From NCBI RefSeq assembly GCF_900176345.1, contig NZ_FWXU01000007.1:124001-188000 (forward strand): a DNA stretch of 64,000 nucleotides, given 5' to 3'. This DNA is from Rhizobium sp. RU36D (GTDB lineage: Bacteria > Pseudomonadota > Alphaproteobacteria > Rhizobiales > Rhizobiaceae). Made by a program: the position numbers and the translations under genes. The notes beneath the pieces were generated by a model. That model had not been told where the DNA came from. It made no database searches and was given only the letters and a program-made list of their open reading frames with translations. Positions 32,322 through 41,852 of the stretch are shown here, piece by piece (the stretch's first letter is position 1; each line of letters begins with the position of its first letter).

Positions 32322-33833
32322 TCAGCCCTTGGCGTTGGCCACGATCAGCATGAAGGCCGGAATTTCGTCGCCGAAGCCGATCGGGGTCGGACCATCATCG
32401 TGGTCGCGATAGTGGCGACGACGCTGTTCGCGGTGATCGTCATTGGCAGGATTGGGCCGGCTGTTGCGATTGCCCTGCTGCGGCTTCCTGTCTGCCCTGC
32501 GTTCTGGTTTCACGCTATCCGCCCCTGTTTGAGCTGTTTCCTCGATGACAACAACACTGTTTTCTTCTGTTTTGGTGTCGGTTTTGTGACTGGAAGACCG
32601 GCGGCTGTCACCGCGATCCCCGCGCTCGGAGCGGCTGCGTCCGCCACGCTCATTGCGACGCTTTCCGTCGTCGTGGCTTTCTGCGGCCGGGCCAAGCTCG
32701 GACAGGTCTCCGGCATGCCATTCGATCTTCTTGACGATCAGCTTTTCGATCGCATCGAGATGTTTTGCATCGGAACGGGTCACGAGCATGAAGGCGCGAC
32801 CGGAGCGGCCTGCACGACCGGTACGGCCGATCCGGTGCACGTAGTCTTCAGCGTGAATCGGGACATCGAAGTTGAAAACATGGCTCACATCGGGAATGTC
32901 GAGGCCACGGGCGGCGACATCAGAGGCGACCAGGAGCTTGATATTGCCATCCTTGAAGTTGGCAAGCATCGCGGTTCTCGACCGCTGGTCCATGTCCCCA
33001 TGCAGGGCGCCGACCGAAAAGCCATGACGCTCGAGCGAGCGGAAGAGGTCAGCCACGTCCTTCTTGCGGTTGCAGAAGATGATCGCGTTCTTGATATCGG
33101 CCTCTTCTGCCCGGATCAGATCGCGCAGAGCAGCGCGCTTTTCGTAATCCTTGTGATGGGAGGCAACGAGGCGCTGCGACACCGTGATGGCGGTGGACGA
33201 CGGCTTGGCGACTTCGATTCGTTCGGGATTCTGCAGAAACTTGTCGGCAAGCTTCTGGATCTCCGGCGGCATCGTTGCAGAGAAGAACAGCGTCTGCCGG
33301 GTGAACGGGATCATCTTGGCGATTCGTTCGATATCCGGGATGAAGCCCATGTCCAGCATGCGGTCGGCTTCGTCGATCACGAGGATCTCGACACCGGTCA
33401 TCAACAGCTTGCCACGCTCGCAGTGGTCGAGCAGGCGGCCCGGCGTGCAGATCAGCACGTCTGCGCCCCGTTCCAGCTTCTTGTTCTGATCCTCGAAGGA
33501 TACGCCGCCGATCAGCAGCGCGACGTTCAACCGGTGATTCTTGCCGTATTTGTCAAAGTTTTCAGCAACCTGGGCTGCCAGCTCGCGGGTCGGCTCAAGA
33601 ATGAGCGTGCGCGGCATGCGGGCGCGGGCGCGGCCGGTTTCCAGCAGGGTCAGCATCGGCAATACGAAGGATGCTGTCTTACCCGTACCGGTCTGCGCGA
33701 TCCCGCAGATATCGCGTCGCTGCAGCGCTGGCGGAATTGCACCCGCCTGGATCGGCGTCGGTTGCGTGTAGCCGGCGTCCGTGACGGCCGATAGTACTTT
33801 TTGGCTCAGGCCAAGGTCAGCAAAAGTGGTCAA
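32322..33833 (-). CDS. DEAD-box RNA helicase, RhlE-like
   Basis: A helicase of about 503 residues. Motifs in order: Q motif Pro-Thr-Pro-Ile-Gln, Ala-Gln-Thr-Gly-Thr-Gly-Lys-Thr, Pro-Thr-Arg-Glu-Leu, Thr-Pro-Gly-Arg, Asp-Glu-Ala-Asp, Ser-Ala-Thr, and His-Arg-Ile-Gly-Arg-Thr-Gly-Arg. A tail of about 110 residues is rich in Arg, Asp, Ser and Gly and should bind RNA. Such helicases act in ribosome assembly and RNA decay, often at low temperature. The start is uncertain: no ATG precedes the domain. I use TTG 33833, which gives a family-like N-terminus; another TTG at 33917 adds 28 residues. Confidence 0.9.
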   Translation of the reverse strand: MTTFADLGLSQKVLSAVTDAGYTQPTPIQAGAIPPALQRRDICGIAQTGTGKTASFVLPMLTLLETGRARARMPRTLILEPTRELAAQVAENFDKYGKNHRLNVALLIGGVSFEDQNKKLERGADVLICTPGRLLDHCERGKLLMTGVEILVIDEADRMLDMGFIPDIERIAKMIPFTRQTLFFSATMPPEIQKLADKFLQNPERIEVAKPSSTAITVSQRLVASHHKDYEKRAALRDLIRAEEADIKNAIIFCNRKKDVADLFRSLERHGFSVGALHGDMDQRSRTAMLANFKDGNIKLLVASDVAARGLDIPDVSHVFNFDVPIHAEDYVHRIGRTGRAGRSGRAFMLVTRSDAKHLDAIEKLIVKKIEWHAGDLSELGPAAESHDDGKRRNERGGRSRSERGDRGDSRRSSSHKTDTKTEENSVVVIEETAQTGADSVKPERRADRKPQQGNRNSRPNPANDDHREQRRRHYRDHDDGPTPIGFGDEIPAFMLIVANAKG

Positions 33834-34062
33834 AGGGAAATCTATATCCGTTCTGTTCTTGCGAACTGAGTGATTGGTCGTCTTGAACGCGACAATGCAA
33901 GCGCGGCTTAGTGCCAAAACGCCGGAAAGTCAAGGAAAGTGCCGTCGTGAACGTTGGAAGTCTCGCCGCAAGATTAACGGCTTGTAGCACTGGCGATGAT
34001 TGTGACGCCGGATCCTGACATAACTATGGCTGCGGCACGGTTTGTCGGGCGCGCCCGGGCTA

Positions 34063-35343
34063 TCAATCGAGCAATGTGTCGAGTTTCATGCCGGCATTGA
34101 GAAAATGCATCGGATCGATGGCATCGCCATTGCGGCGGATCTCGTAGTGAAGGTGAGGGCCGGTGGAGCGGCCGGTGCTGCCGGCGAGCCCGATCAGGTC
34201 GCCCGATGTCACGGTCTGGCCTTCCTTGACGAGGATGCGCGAGAGGTGGCCGTAGCGCGTGGAGATCCCGAAGCCATGGTCTATTTCCACCATGTTGCCG
34301 TAGCCGCCTGATGGGCCTGCCGTCGTCACGGTGCCGCCGCCCGAGCTGCGGACTTCACCGCCGGTCACGGCGCGGAAATCGATCCCTGCATGCATGGCGA
34401 GCCGTCCGAGGAATGGGTCGATTCGGTTGCCGAATCGGCTGGTGATCGGTTTGCCCGGCGCCGGATTGGAGTAGGGAAGGCGGCGCGCTGTCTGGCGCAT
34501 TGAGTCCAGGCGGTTGAGCGCAGTATCCAGATTGTCGAGGGACGTCTCAAAATTGCTGCCCAGCGAGGGTGCCAGATAGGGGCCGCCCATGGCGTCTGCA
34601 CTGTCTTCCGTGGGGATGTCGATACCGGTCCGCTGCAGGATATTTTCGATCGCCGACGCGGTTTCGCTGGCGCCGATGGTCAGTTTCTGGATGCGATCCA
34701 TCTGCTGGCGCTCGATGTTCTTCAGCGACAGGGTCACCTTGGAAAACACACGGTCGGCGCGATCGGCCGTCGTTTCACGCAGCGGCGCATAACCGAGCGC
34801 CCGGTTTTCCTTGCCCGTGGCCTTCGACGCCGTCTTGCCGAGCAGCGCGTCGATGGCGCCGAGGCCGCCCGAGACGCTGGCGTGATCCGCAGCCTTTGCC
34901 GGATTGTCCGTCGGCACGGGAATGGTGGGAGCGATGACGCCCGATTCGGTGGCGCGGTCCAACAGCGAATCGAGCTTGCCGTGACGGGTGGTGAGCGCCA
35001 TTTGCTGCGCCAGGAGTTTTTCCACCTTGTCCTCGACGAGTTGCTGGTCGAGCAACTGCCGCGAGGTGACGCGATCCACCTGCGCCCGCAGCGCGGCAAT
35101 GCGGTCTTCATATTCGTGCTGCATGCGCGCCTGGCGGGCCATGGTGGCACCAATCAGGTTGTCACGCAGGACCAGGTAGGAGGTGGCGGCCAGATAGCCG
35201 ATGGCGACGACGCCGATGAAGGAGGCTCCGAGAGCGGCCATCCACGGCCGAATCGTCATGTGGCGGACTTTTTCACCGCTGGCGAGGATGATGATATGCT
35301 GCTGGCGGCGTTTTCCGAAAACCCGGTTTTCTGCCTTGCTCAC
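34063..35343 (-). CDS. M23 family metallopeptidase with coiled coil (murein hydrolase/activator)
   Basis: A 426-residue envelope protein: a cytoplasmic basic N-terminus, one membrane helix near 35-60, a long coiled-coil region (about 70-270), then a LytM/M23 domain. The zinc ligands are present (His318-x3-Asp322; His397-Leu-His399), so it should be an active endopeptidase rather than a degenerate activator. It probably cleaves peptidoglycan cross-links during growth or division. Two GTG codons in tandem could start; the second (35343) is seven bases after AGGAG. Confidence 0.9.
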   Translation of the reverse strand: MSKAENRVFGKRRQQHIIILASGEKVRHMTIRPWMAALGASFIGVVAIGYLAATSYLVLRDNLIGATMARQARMQHEYEDRIAALRAQVDRVTSRQLLDQQLVEDKVEKLLAQQMALTTRHGKLDSLLDRATESGVIAPTIPVPTDNPAKAADHASVSGGLGAIDALLGKTASKATGKENRALGYAPLRETTADRADRVFSKVTLSLKNIERQQMDRIQKLTIGASETASAIENILQRTGIDIPTEDSADAMGGPYLAPSLGSNFETSLDNLDTALNRLDSMRQTARRLPYSNPAPGKPITSRFGNRIDPFLGRLAMHAGIDFRAVTGGEVRSSGGGTVTTAGPSGGYGNMVEIDHGFGISTRYGHLSRILVKEGQTVTSGDLIGLAGSTGRSTGPHLHYEIRRNGDAIDPMHFLNAGMKLDTLLD

Positions 35344-35548
35344 CACAATTCTCCTACTCGCCCACCCTCTGTCTGCCCGGCACCAGGGAGGCCGCTCGAA
35401 TACTTGCGCCGCAAGGCTTGTGGCTGCGCCGAGCCCGCCGTCGGCGGATGCGTTCAGATCAGGCGATTAGAAATCATTATGGTTAATAATTCCTTGCGCG
35501 AGCATGGTGTCGCGGCGGAAATCCAGCATTTGCAGGTGAAAGCGGCAC

Positions 35549-36397
35549 TCAAGCGTGGCTTGTGGCAGTCAGCGAGCGGTAGAAGGAGGGTGTCAAACCG
35601 GCAGCCGCACGCGCCACATCGTTGAACGGCGGTTTCAGCGCGCCGCGGAAGTTTTCGCGGACCAGTTTCTGGAAGGTCAGGGCCGGGTCCTTGCCTTCGC
35701 GCGCGCAAAGGAAGCGGAACCACTTCGCTCCCACGGCGACGTGTCCCTTTTCGTCGTCGTAGATCACTTTCAGCACGTCGGCGCTTTCCGTATCGCCGGT
35801 CTCGCGCATCTTTGCCTGGAGCGAAGGCGTGACATCAAGGCCGCGTGCTTCGAGAATCAGCGGCACCACCGCCAAACGCGCTGTCAGGTCCGAACGCGTC
35901 TGGTGAGCGGCCTGCCATAGACCGTCATGAGCCGGCAGGTCGCCGTAATCGGCACCCAGGCTGCGCAGCCTGTCGCGGACCAGGCCGAAATGCTTGGCTT
36001 CCTCGTCGGCAACCATCATCCAGCCCTCAAAGAAGGAGAGCGGCACCGGCTGGTCCGCAAAGCGCGCGACGATATCCAGCGCCAGGTCGACGGCGTTTAA
36101 TTCGATATGGGCGAGCGCGTGCAGCATGGCGATTCGGCCGGCGGGCGTATGCAGCGAGCGCTTGTCGGTATCCTTGGGCGGCACCAGCACAGGCTTGTCC
36201 GGTCGCCCGGGACGGTCTGGAACCCGAGGATCCAGCGGCGAGCGCAGCGACAGCCGCCGCTCGCGCCAGCGCCGGGCCAGATCTCGGGTCAGGCCGGTCT
36301 TCAGGTCGAGATCCGTCTCGGCCACGGCCATGGCAGCGCCGGCCCGCAGCGTCGAGACGGCCGGAAACCTATGGCGGGTATCAGCGATGCCTGTCAC
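35549..36397 (-). CDS. DUF455 ferritin-like protein
   Basis: A 282-residue helical protein of the DUF455 ferritin-like group. Di-iron-type ligands are visible: Ala-His-Ile-Glu-Leu-Asn-Ala-Val-Asp, Asp-Glu-Glu-Ala-Lys-His-Phe and Asp-Asp-Glu-Lys-Gly-His. Distant relatives include MiaE-like tRNA hydroxylases, but the substrate here is unknown. The GTG start overlaps the bcp stop by GTGA, suggesting coupled translation with the peroxiredoxin and a possible link to oxidative stress. A methionine at residue 23 is a less likely start. Confidence 0.82.
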   Translation of the reverse strand: MTGIADTRHRFPAVSTLRAGAAMAVAETDLDLKTGLTRDLARRWRERRLSLRSPLDPRVPDRPGRPDKPVLVPPKDTDKRSLHTPAGRIAMLHALAHIELNAVDLALDIVARFADQPVPLSFFEGWMMVADEEAKHFGLVRDRLRSLGADYGDLPAHDGLWQAAHQTRSDLTARLAVVPLILEARGLDVTPSLQAKMRETGDTESADVLKVIYDDEKGHVAVGAKWFRFLCAREGKDPALTFQKLVRENFRGALKPPFNDVARAAAGLTPSFYRSLTATSHA

Positions 36398-36861
36398 AGC
36401 GCGCGCACGGCCTGGAGCACGACTTCAGCATGCCCTGGCACCTTCACCTTCGGCCAGATCGCGGCAATCTTGCCCGCGGGGTCGATCAGGAACGTGCTGC
36501 GCTCGACACCCATGTAAGTCTTGCCGTACATGCTTTTTTCTTTCCACACGCCATAGGCCTGGCATGCGACCTTGTCTTCGTCCGCGGCGAGTGCCACCGT
36601 CAGATTGTGCTTGGCGGCAAACTTGTCGTGGCTTTTCACAGAATCGGGCGAAATGCCGATCACGACGGCGTTGGCTTGTTCGAAGTCCGAGGCAAGCGCG
36701 GTAAAGGCAACCGCCTCGGCGGTGCAGCCGCTCGTGTCATCCTTCGGATAGAAATACAAAACCACCTTTTTCCCGGCGAGGTTAGCCAGGGACAAGGTGC
36801 CTCCGCCATTGCTTGGCAGGGAAAATGCGGGTGCTGCGTCGCCGATCGAAAGCTCGCTCAC
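36394..36861 (-). CDS. bcp: Thioredoxin-dependent peroxiredoxin, Bcp/PrxQ type
   Basis: A 155-residue peroxiredoxin reducing hydroperoxides in the cytoplasm. The peroxidatic Cys46 lies in Thr-Ser-Gly-Cys-Thr. The common resolving Cys five residues later is Val51 here, but Cys100 in Val-Ala-Cys-Gln-Ala-Tyr can serve as an alternative resolving residue. The GTG start at 36861 follows AAAGG by seven bases and begins the conserved sequence; the frame extends to 36975. It is divergent from the AsmA-like gene and coupled to the DUF455 gene. Confidence 0.93.
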   Translation of the reverse strand: MSELSIGDAAPAFSLPSNGGGTLSLANLAGKKVVLYFYPKDDTSGCTAEAVAFTALASDFEQANAVVIGISPDSVKSHDKFAAKHNLTVALAADEDKVACQAYGVWKEKSMYGKTYMGVERSTFLIDPAGKIAAIWPKVKVPGHAEVVLQAVRAL

Positions 36862-36996
36862 GATAAGACCTTTCTTTTGCCGGTTTTGTGTATGTATAGC
36901 GCGTCGAGTAGCGTTATAGTGCGGGAGCGGTAATCGTCCAGCCCATGCGGACGGGCTTCGTGTGAATGCGGCCATTTGGAGAATAGACGAGACGGG

Positions 36997-39900
36997 ATGG
37001 GAGATCTCCGCAGCGAGAAGCTGAACTTCCGCAGGAAAGATATTGTTTCCCTCGGCGACCTGCCGTCCTCGCAGGTGGCGGATCGCCTTGTCGTGAAGTG
37101 TCCTCCGGTGCGCCGGTCCATTGTCCGCAGGGTCTTGCGGTTCTATGGTGGGCTTTTCCTCCTTATCGGCCTGCTGGTTGCCGCCGCAGTGTCGGCACTC
37201 GAGAGCGGCATGCTTGACCGGAGCCTGTCGTCAGGCGCTCAGTCCGCACTCAATGCAGCCATGGCGCCGGACTTCCGGGTGTCCATCGGGTCGAGCGCCA
37301 CACGCTTCTCGGGCAATCTGCATCTTGCTGTCGAGGCGCGCGATGTCGCCGTCACCAATGTCACTTCGGGCGAGGAAGTATCCAGAACCGAGATCCTGCG
37401 GATCATGCTGGATCCCGTCTCGCTGCTCAGCGGACAGGTGTCCATCAGCCAGATCGAGGCAGATGGCATTGCGCTGGATTCATCGCTTCTCTCCTCGGGC
37501 AACGCGCCCATCGACCTGTCGAAACTGCGGATCGACGCCATTCCCGGAACGCTTGAGCAAGGCTTCTCGTGGCTCGATCAGGCCGCCTCCTTCATGCGCA
37601 GAAGCGGAACCGACAGTCTCAAGCTGAACCGGGTTGCCGTGGGGCTGGTGGCCCAGGATGGATCGCCAAAGCCGCTCACGGTCGATGACTTGCAATTGAT
37701 GCGCAGCAGCGCGCAAGGGCTCGCCCTGTCCGGCGTCGTCTCCTTCGCCGGCAACGACACCGAGTTTCGCGTGGACGCCGATCATGTGGGCGAAAAGACG
37801 CAGGCGCTGTCGGCGACTTTTGATTCCATCGAGCTTTCGCCCTTCATGCTGCGCCGAGACAAGGCGGGAGAAATTCGCCAGGGATATGCGGGTGCCGCGT
37901 CCTTGAACATTCGGGCCAGACGGGCGCTCAACGGGGCCGCCCCCGGCATCAGCGCCTCGATTTCCAGCCGCGACGGCATGTTCTATTTCGACGCGGTGCC
38001 GCAGGCCGTCGGTCGCGCTGACATCGCGCTGGCCTATGACTTTTCCAAGGACACGATCGAACTGATGCCGTCCGAAATCGAATTCGGACCGATGCGCGTG
38101 CCATTTTCCGGCGGTCTGATCGACCTCGACCGTTTGGAACGCGGTGGCAAATCGGGCTTCGGAATTGATTTCCTGGTGAACGACGCCTGGGCGGATGCGC
38201 CCGCTGCCGGCGAAGCGCCGTTTCCCTTTTCCCTCAAGCTGTTCGGGCGCTATCTTCACGAGGAGAAGCTGATCGATGTAACGGAATTGACGGCGCAGAC
38301 GCCGTCGGGAAATCTCAACGGCAAGCTGCGGGTTTCGATGGCAAACCCATCGCCTGACATCCGGTTCAACGCGCAAATTCCGCAAATGCAGACCGGCATG
38401 GTCAAGCAGCTATGGCCCTATTGGATGGCGGCGAAACCCAGGCAATGGGTGTTCGCCAACCTGTTTGGCGGGACCATTCGAAATGGGTCGATCGACGTTC
38501 ACATCCCCTCCGGCCGCCTGACGGTCGAGCCGCATCCGCTCGAATTGCGTGGCGATGAACTGCGGGTGGAATTCGATATCGAGAATGCCCGCATGAATAT
38601 TGCCGGGGATATCCCGCCGGTGCGCGACACCAGCGGTCATCTTCTGCTGCAAGGCGAGACCCTGGCCGTGAACGTTACGGGCGGCACGTCCTATTTCGGA
38701 TCGAACCGAAGCGTGAAGGTCGAAAGCGCGCAGATCGGCATTGCCTCTACCTACACGAAGCCGTTGATGGCCGACATCAGCGTTGCCGTCTCTGGCGAGG
38801 CTGCGGCTGTCGGGGAACTGGTTTCCTATCAGCCGATCAACGCCTTGCAGCGAACCGGCTTTTCGGCAGAGGACCTCAGCGGCCACGTCAAGGCCAAGGT
38901 CGATCTGCGGCTCGGCCTGATCCGATCGCAGCATCCGCCTGATCCGGATTGGAAGGCCGAGGTGCAACTGAACGACGTGGCTCTGGCGCGCGAGTTCGAC
39001 GGCCGGAAAGTGTCTGCCCTGTCGGGAACCTTGTCCATCGATCCGGCTGCTGCTCGACTGGAGGGCAAGGGCGAGGTCGATGGCATGCCGATGGAGGTGA
39101 CCCTTACCGAACCGATCGAAAAGGGCTCTCCGGTCGCCCGTGAACGACTGGTCAAGCTCAAGCTCGATGATGCCGACCGCAACAGGCTGGTGCCGGGGCT
39201 TGAAGGCGTGATCGATGGCCCGATCGAGCTGGAACTGACCCGCATCGATGAGAAGCGCCAGGCTGTGGTGACCGATCTTAGCCGTGCCAGCCTGACCGTG
39301 CCATGGGTTGGGTGGAGCAAGGGCAAAGGCGTTGCCGCCAAGACGCAATTCGAGATGAAGGACATCGATGGCGTCACCCATGTCGACAACTTTTCGCTGA
39401 AGGGCGATGGCTTCGGCGCCGATGGTCGTTTTGTCGTCAACAAGGCTGGACTGGTGTCTGCCGACCTGCCTCGGGTGCAACTGTCGCCGGCGGATGATTT
39501 TGCCCTCTCGCTCAATCAAAACAAAGGCAATTACCAGATCAGCCTCAGCGGCAAGTCAGCCGATCTGCGCTCGATTTTTGGCAAGCTAAAGAGCTCTGGC
39601 GACGGTGGAAAGTCGCAGTCCAGCAAGTTCACGGGCAAGATTGACGCCAAACTGGAGCGGGCGGTCGGCTTTCACGACGAGACCCTTTCGAACCTGTCGC
39701 TCCGTTATGTCTCGCGCGGCGGGAAGGTGTCGGCGGTCGATCTGTCGGCGGTGACCGATAGCAAGCAGGCTGTCGTGGCGCAGATGCGCGGGGAGGGTGG
39801 CGACAGCACGCTTTCGCTGACAAGCAGCGATGCAGGCGCCGTCGCACGTTTTGCCGATATCTACCGGCATATGCAGGGCGGGTTGGTCAACCTCAAGCTG

Positions 39901-40401
39901 AATGGGACCAATAACGGCCCCTGGGTGGGCTCCATTGATGTCCGCAATTTTCGGATCGACAATGAAGAGCGCTTGCAATCGATCGTCTCGACACCGGCCG
40001 ACCCCTCCGGTCGCAGCCTGAACAAGGCGGTCAAACGCGATATCGACGTCAGTTCGGCCAAGTTCCAGCGCGGCTTCGCCCGGCTGGTCTATCACGACGA
40101 GGCCTTGCGGATCGACAATGGCGTGGTGCGCGGGGAACAGGTCGGTGCCACGTTCCAGGGGATGCTGCGGGACGCCGCTGGCAATATGGACATGACCGGT
40201 ACGTTCATGCCGGCGTACGGGCTGAACCGACTATTCGCCGAACTGCCCGTCATCGGGGTCCTGCTTGGCAATGGTCGCGACCGTGGCCTGCTCGGCATCA
40301 CGTTCAAGCTAGTTGGGCCGACCGACAAACCCAAGCTCAGCATCAATCCGCTGTCGCTGATTGCACCCGGTGTGTTCCGCCAGATCTTCGAGTTTCAATG
40401 A
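36997..40401 (+). CDS. Giant AsmA/YhdP-like protein (DUF3971 and AsmA-like C-terminus)
   Basis: A 1134-residue protein: about 50 cytoplasmic residues, one membrane helix (about residues 45-68), then a very long, beta-rich periplasmic region with repeated short hydrophobic strands, ending in an AsmA-like C-terminal segment (Leu-Asn-Arg-Leu-Phe-Ala-Glu-Leu-Pro-Val-Ile-Gly and Gly-Ile-Thr-Phe-Lys-Leu-Val-Gly). YhdP/AsmA relatives form hydrophobic grooves spanning the periplasm and help phospholipid movement to the outer membrane. Start at ATG 36997, or TTG 36976 (seven codons longer); neither has a well-placed ribosome-binding site. It is followed by a hairpin terminator. Confidence 0.85.
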   Translation: MGDLRSEKLNFRRKDIVSLGDLPSSQVADRLVVKCPPVRRSIVRRVLRFYGGLFLLIGLLVAAAVSALESGMLDRSLSSGAQSALNAAMAPDFRVSIGSSATRFSGNLHLAVEARDVAVTNVTSGEEVSRTEILRIMLDPVSLLSGQVSISQIEADGIALDSSLLSSGNAPIDLSKLRIDAIPGTLEQGFSWLDQAASFMRRSGTDSLKLNRVAVGLVAQDGSPKPLTVDDLQLMRSSAQGLALSGVVSFAGNDTEFRVDADHVGEKTQALSATFDSIELSPFMLRRDKAGEIRQGYAGAASLNIRARRALNGAAPGISASISSRDGMFYFDAVPQAVGRADIALAYDFSKDTIELMPSEIEFGPMRVPFSGGLIDLDRLERGGKSGFGIDFLVNDAWADAPAAGEAPFPFSLKLFGRYLHEEKLIDVTELTAQTPSGNLNGKLRVSMANPSPDIRFNAQIPQMQTGMVKQLWPYWMAAKPRQWVFANLFGGTIRNGSIDVHIPSGRLTVEPHPLELRGDELRVEFDIENARMNIAGDIPPVRDTSGHLLLQGETLAVNVTGGTSYFGSNRSVKVESAQIGIASTYTKPLMADISVAVSGEAAAVGELVSYQPINALQRTGFSAEDLSGHVKAKVDLRLGLIRSQHPPDPDWKAEVQLNDVALAREFDGRKVSALSGTLSIDPAAARLEGKGEVDGMPMEVTLTEPIEKGSPVARERLVKLKLDDADRNRLVPGLEGVIDGPIELELTRIDEKRQAVVTDLSRASLTVPWVGWSKGKGVAAKTQFEMKDIDGVTHVDNFSLKGDGFGADGRFVVNKAGLVSADLPRVQLSPADDFALSLNQNKGNYQISLSGKSADLRSIFGKLKSSGDGGKSQSSKFTGKIDAKLERAVGFHDETLSNLSLRYVSRGGKVSAVDLSAVTDSKQAVVAQMRGEGGDSTLSLTSSDAGAVARFADIYRHMQGGLVNLKLNGTNNGPWVGSIDVRNFRIDNEERLQSIVSTPADPSGRSLNKAVKRDIDVSSAKFQRGFARLVYHDEALRIDNGVVRGEQVGATFQGMLRDAAGNMDMTGTFMPAYGLNRLFAELPVIGVLLGNGRDRGLLGITFKLVGPTDKPKLSINPLSLIAPGVFRQIFEFQ

Positions 40402-40413
40402 CATCCAGATGCA

Positions 40414-40440
40414 GAAACGCCGGCGAGGTGCCGGCGTTTC
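40414..40440. terminator. Bidirectional hairpin between the AsmA-like gene and tyrS
   Basis: An 11-bp perfect stem (GAAACGCCGGC / GCCGGCGTTTC) with a 5-nt loop, between convergent genes. A T-rich arm end is present on both strands. Confidence 0.75.
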
Positions 40441-40462
40441 ATGTTGTATCTGACATCGGCGA

Positions 40463-41716
40463 TCAGGCCGGACGAACCAGAATATGCTTCTTCTTGCCCA
40501 GGGACAACTTGATTAGGTTGTCGGCGGTGAGTTCGCCGCTGCCGATCACCTTGCGTTCATCCGCGATAGGCTGGTCATTGATGCGCACGGCGCCACCCTG
40601 CACATGGCGACGGGCTTCGCCGTTCGATGCGGCCAGACCGGCGCGCACGATCAGCGACAACAGGCCGAGACCGGCTTCGAGCTCTGCCGCCGGGATCTCC
40701 ACGGAGGGCAGGTTTTCCGCAACGGCGCCTTCCTCGAAGGTCTTGCGTGCGGTTTCTGCTGCTTCCTCGGCCGCCGCCCGACCATGAAGGATGGCCGTTA
40801 CTTCCGTCGCCAGGATCTTCTTGACCTCGTTGATCTCCGCGCCGCCGAGCTTGGACAGGCGTTCGATCTCTGCCATCGGCAGCGTCGTGAAGAGCTTCAT
40901 GAAACGGATAACGTCCGCGTCCTCGGTGTTGCGCCAATACTGCCAGAAGTCATAGATTGGCATCAGGTCCGCGTTCAGCCACACGGCGCCGGACGCGGAC
41001 TTGCCCATCTTCGCGCCCGATGACGTGGTGAGAAGCGGGGAGGTCAGCGCGTAGAGCTGCTGGGTGCCCATGCGGTGGCCGAGATCAATGCCGTTGACGA
41101 TGTTGCCCCACTGGTCGGAACCGCCCATCTGCAGCCGGCAGTCATAACGCTTGGCCAGTTCGACGAAGTCGTAGGCCTGGAGGATCATGTAGTTGAACTC
41201 CAGGAAGGAGAGCGACTGCTCCCGGTCGAGCCGCGTCTTGACGCTGTCGAAGGACAGCATGCGGTTGACCGAGAAGTGACGACCGACATCGCGCAGGAAT
41301 TCCAGATAGTTCAGCGGACGCAGCCATTCCGCATTGTTGATCATCATCGCGGCGTTGCCGGTCTTTTCGTAATCAAGATAGTGGGCGAAGACATGCTTCA
41401 GCGAGGTGATGTTGTCCTCGATCATGTCTACCGTCATCAGCTTGCGGGCCTCCTCCTTAAAGGAGGGGTCGCCCACCATGCCCGTGCCGCCGCCCATCAG
41501 CGAAATCGGCCGGTGGCCGGTTGCCTGGAACCAGTGCAGCATCATGATCTGGGTGAGATGCCCGACATGGAGGCTGGAGGCTGTCGGATCGTAACCGATA
41601 TAAGCCGTCACGGTTTCCTTGGTCAGCAGGTCGTCCAGGCCGGTTTCGTCGGAAACCTGGTGGATGAAGCCACGCTCTGCGAGCGTGTGGAGGAAATCGG
41701 ACTTAAACTTGGTCAT
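40463..41716 (-). CDS. tyrS: Tyrosyl-tRNA synthetase
   Basis: A 417-residue class I aminoacyl-tRNA synthetase of the TyrRS type, charging tRNA-Tyr. The HIGH-equivalent His-Val-Gly-His follows Ser-Ser-Leu, the KMSKS loop reads Lys-Met-Gly-Lys-Ser, and a C-terminal S4 RNA-binding domain ends the protein. The frame extends to 41764, but the ATG at 41716 begins the conserved protein. It converges on the AsmA-like gene. I see no tRNA-sensing leader upstream. Confidence 0.96.
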   Translation of the reverse strand: MTKFKSDFLHTLAERGFIHQVSDETGLDDLLTKETVTAYIGYDPTASSLHVGHLTQIMMLHWFQATGHRPISLMGGGTGMVGDPSFKEEARKLMTVDMIEDNITSLKHVFAHYLDYEKTGNAAMMINNAEWLRPLNYLEFLRDVGRHFSVNRMLSFDSVKTRLDREQSLSFLEFNYMILQAYDFVELAKRYDCRLQMGGSDQWGNIVNGIDLGHRMGTQQLYALTSPLLTTSSGAKMGKSASGAVWLNADLMPIYDFWQYWRNTEDADVIRFMKLFTTLPMAEIERLSKLGGAEINEVKKILATEVTAILHGRAAAEEAAETARKTFEEGAVAENLPSVEIPAAELEAGLGLLSLIVRAGLAASNGEARRHVQGGAVRINDQPIADERKVIGSGELTADNLIKLSLGKKKHILVRPA

Positions 41717-41852
41717 GACCCTGGTCTTTCTGAGGATACGGACAGTCTTTCGCTGTGTCAGCACAAATGCGGGGCGGCTTTAGCATTGTTTTGGCCGATG
41801 TGCACCTGTATCGGCCACGAATCTTGACGCGTGGCGGTTCTCAGTTCGCCGG

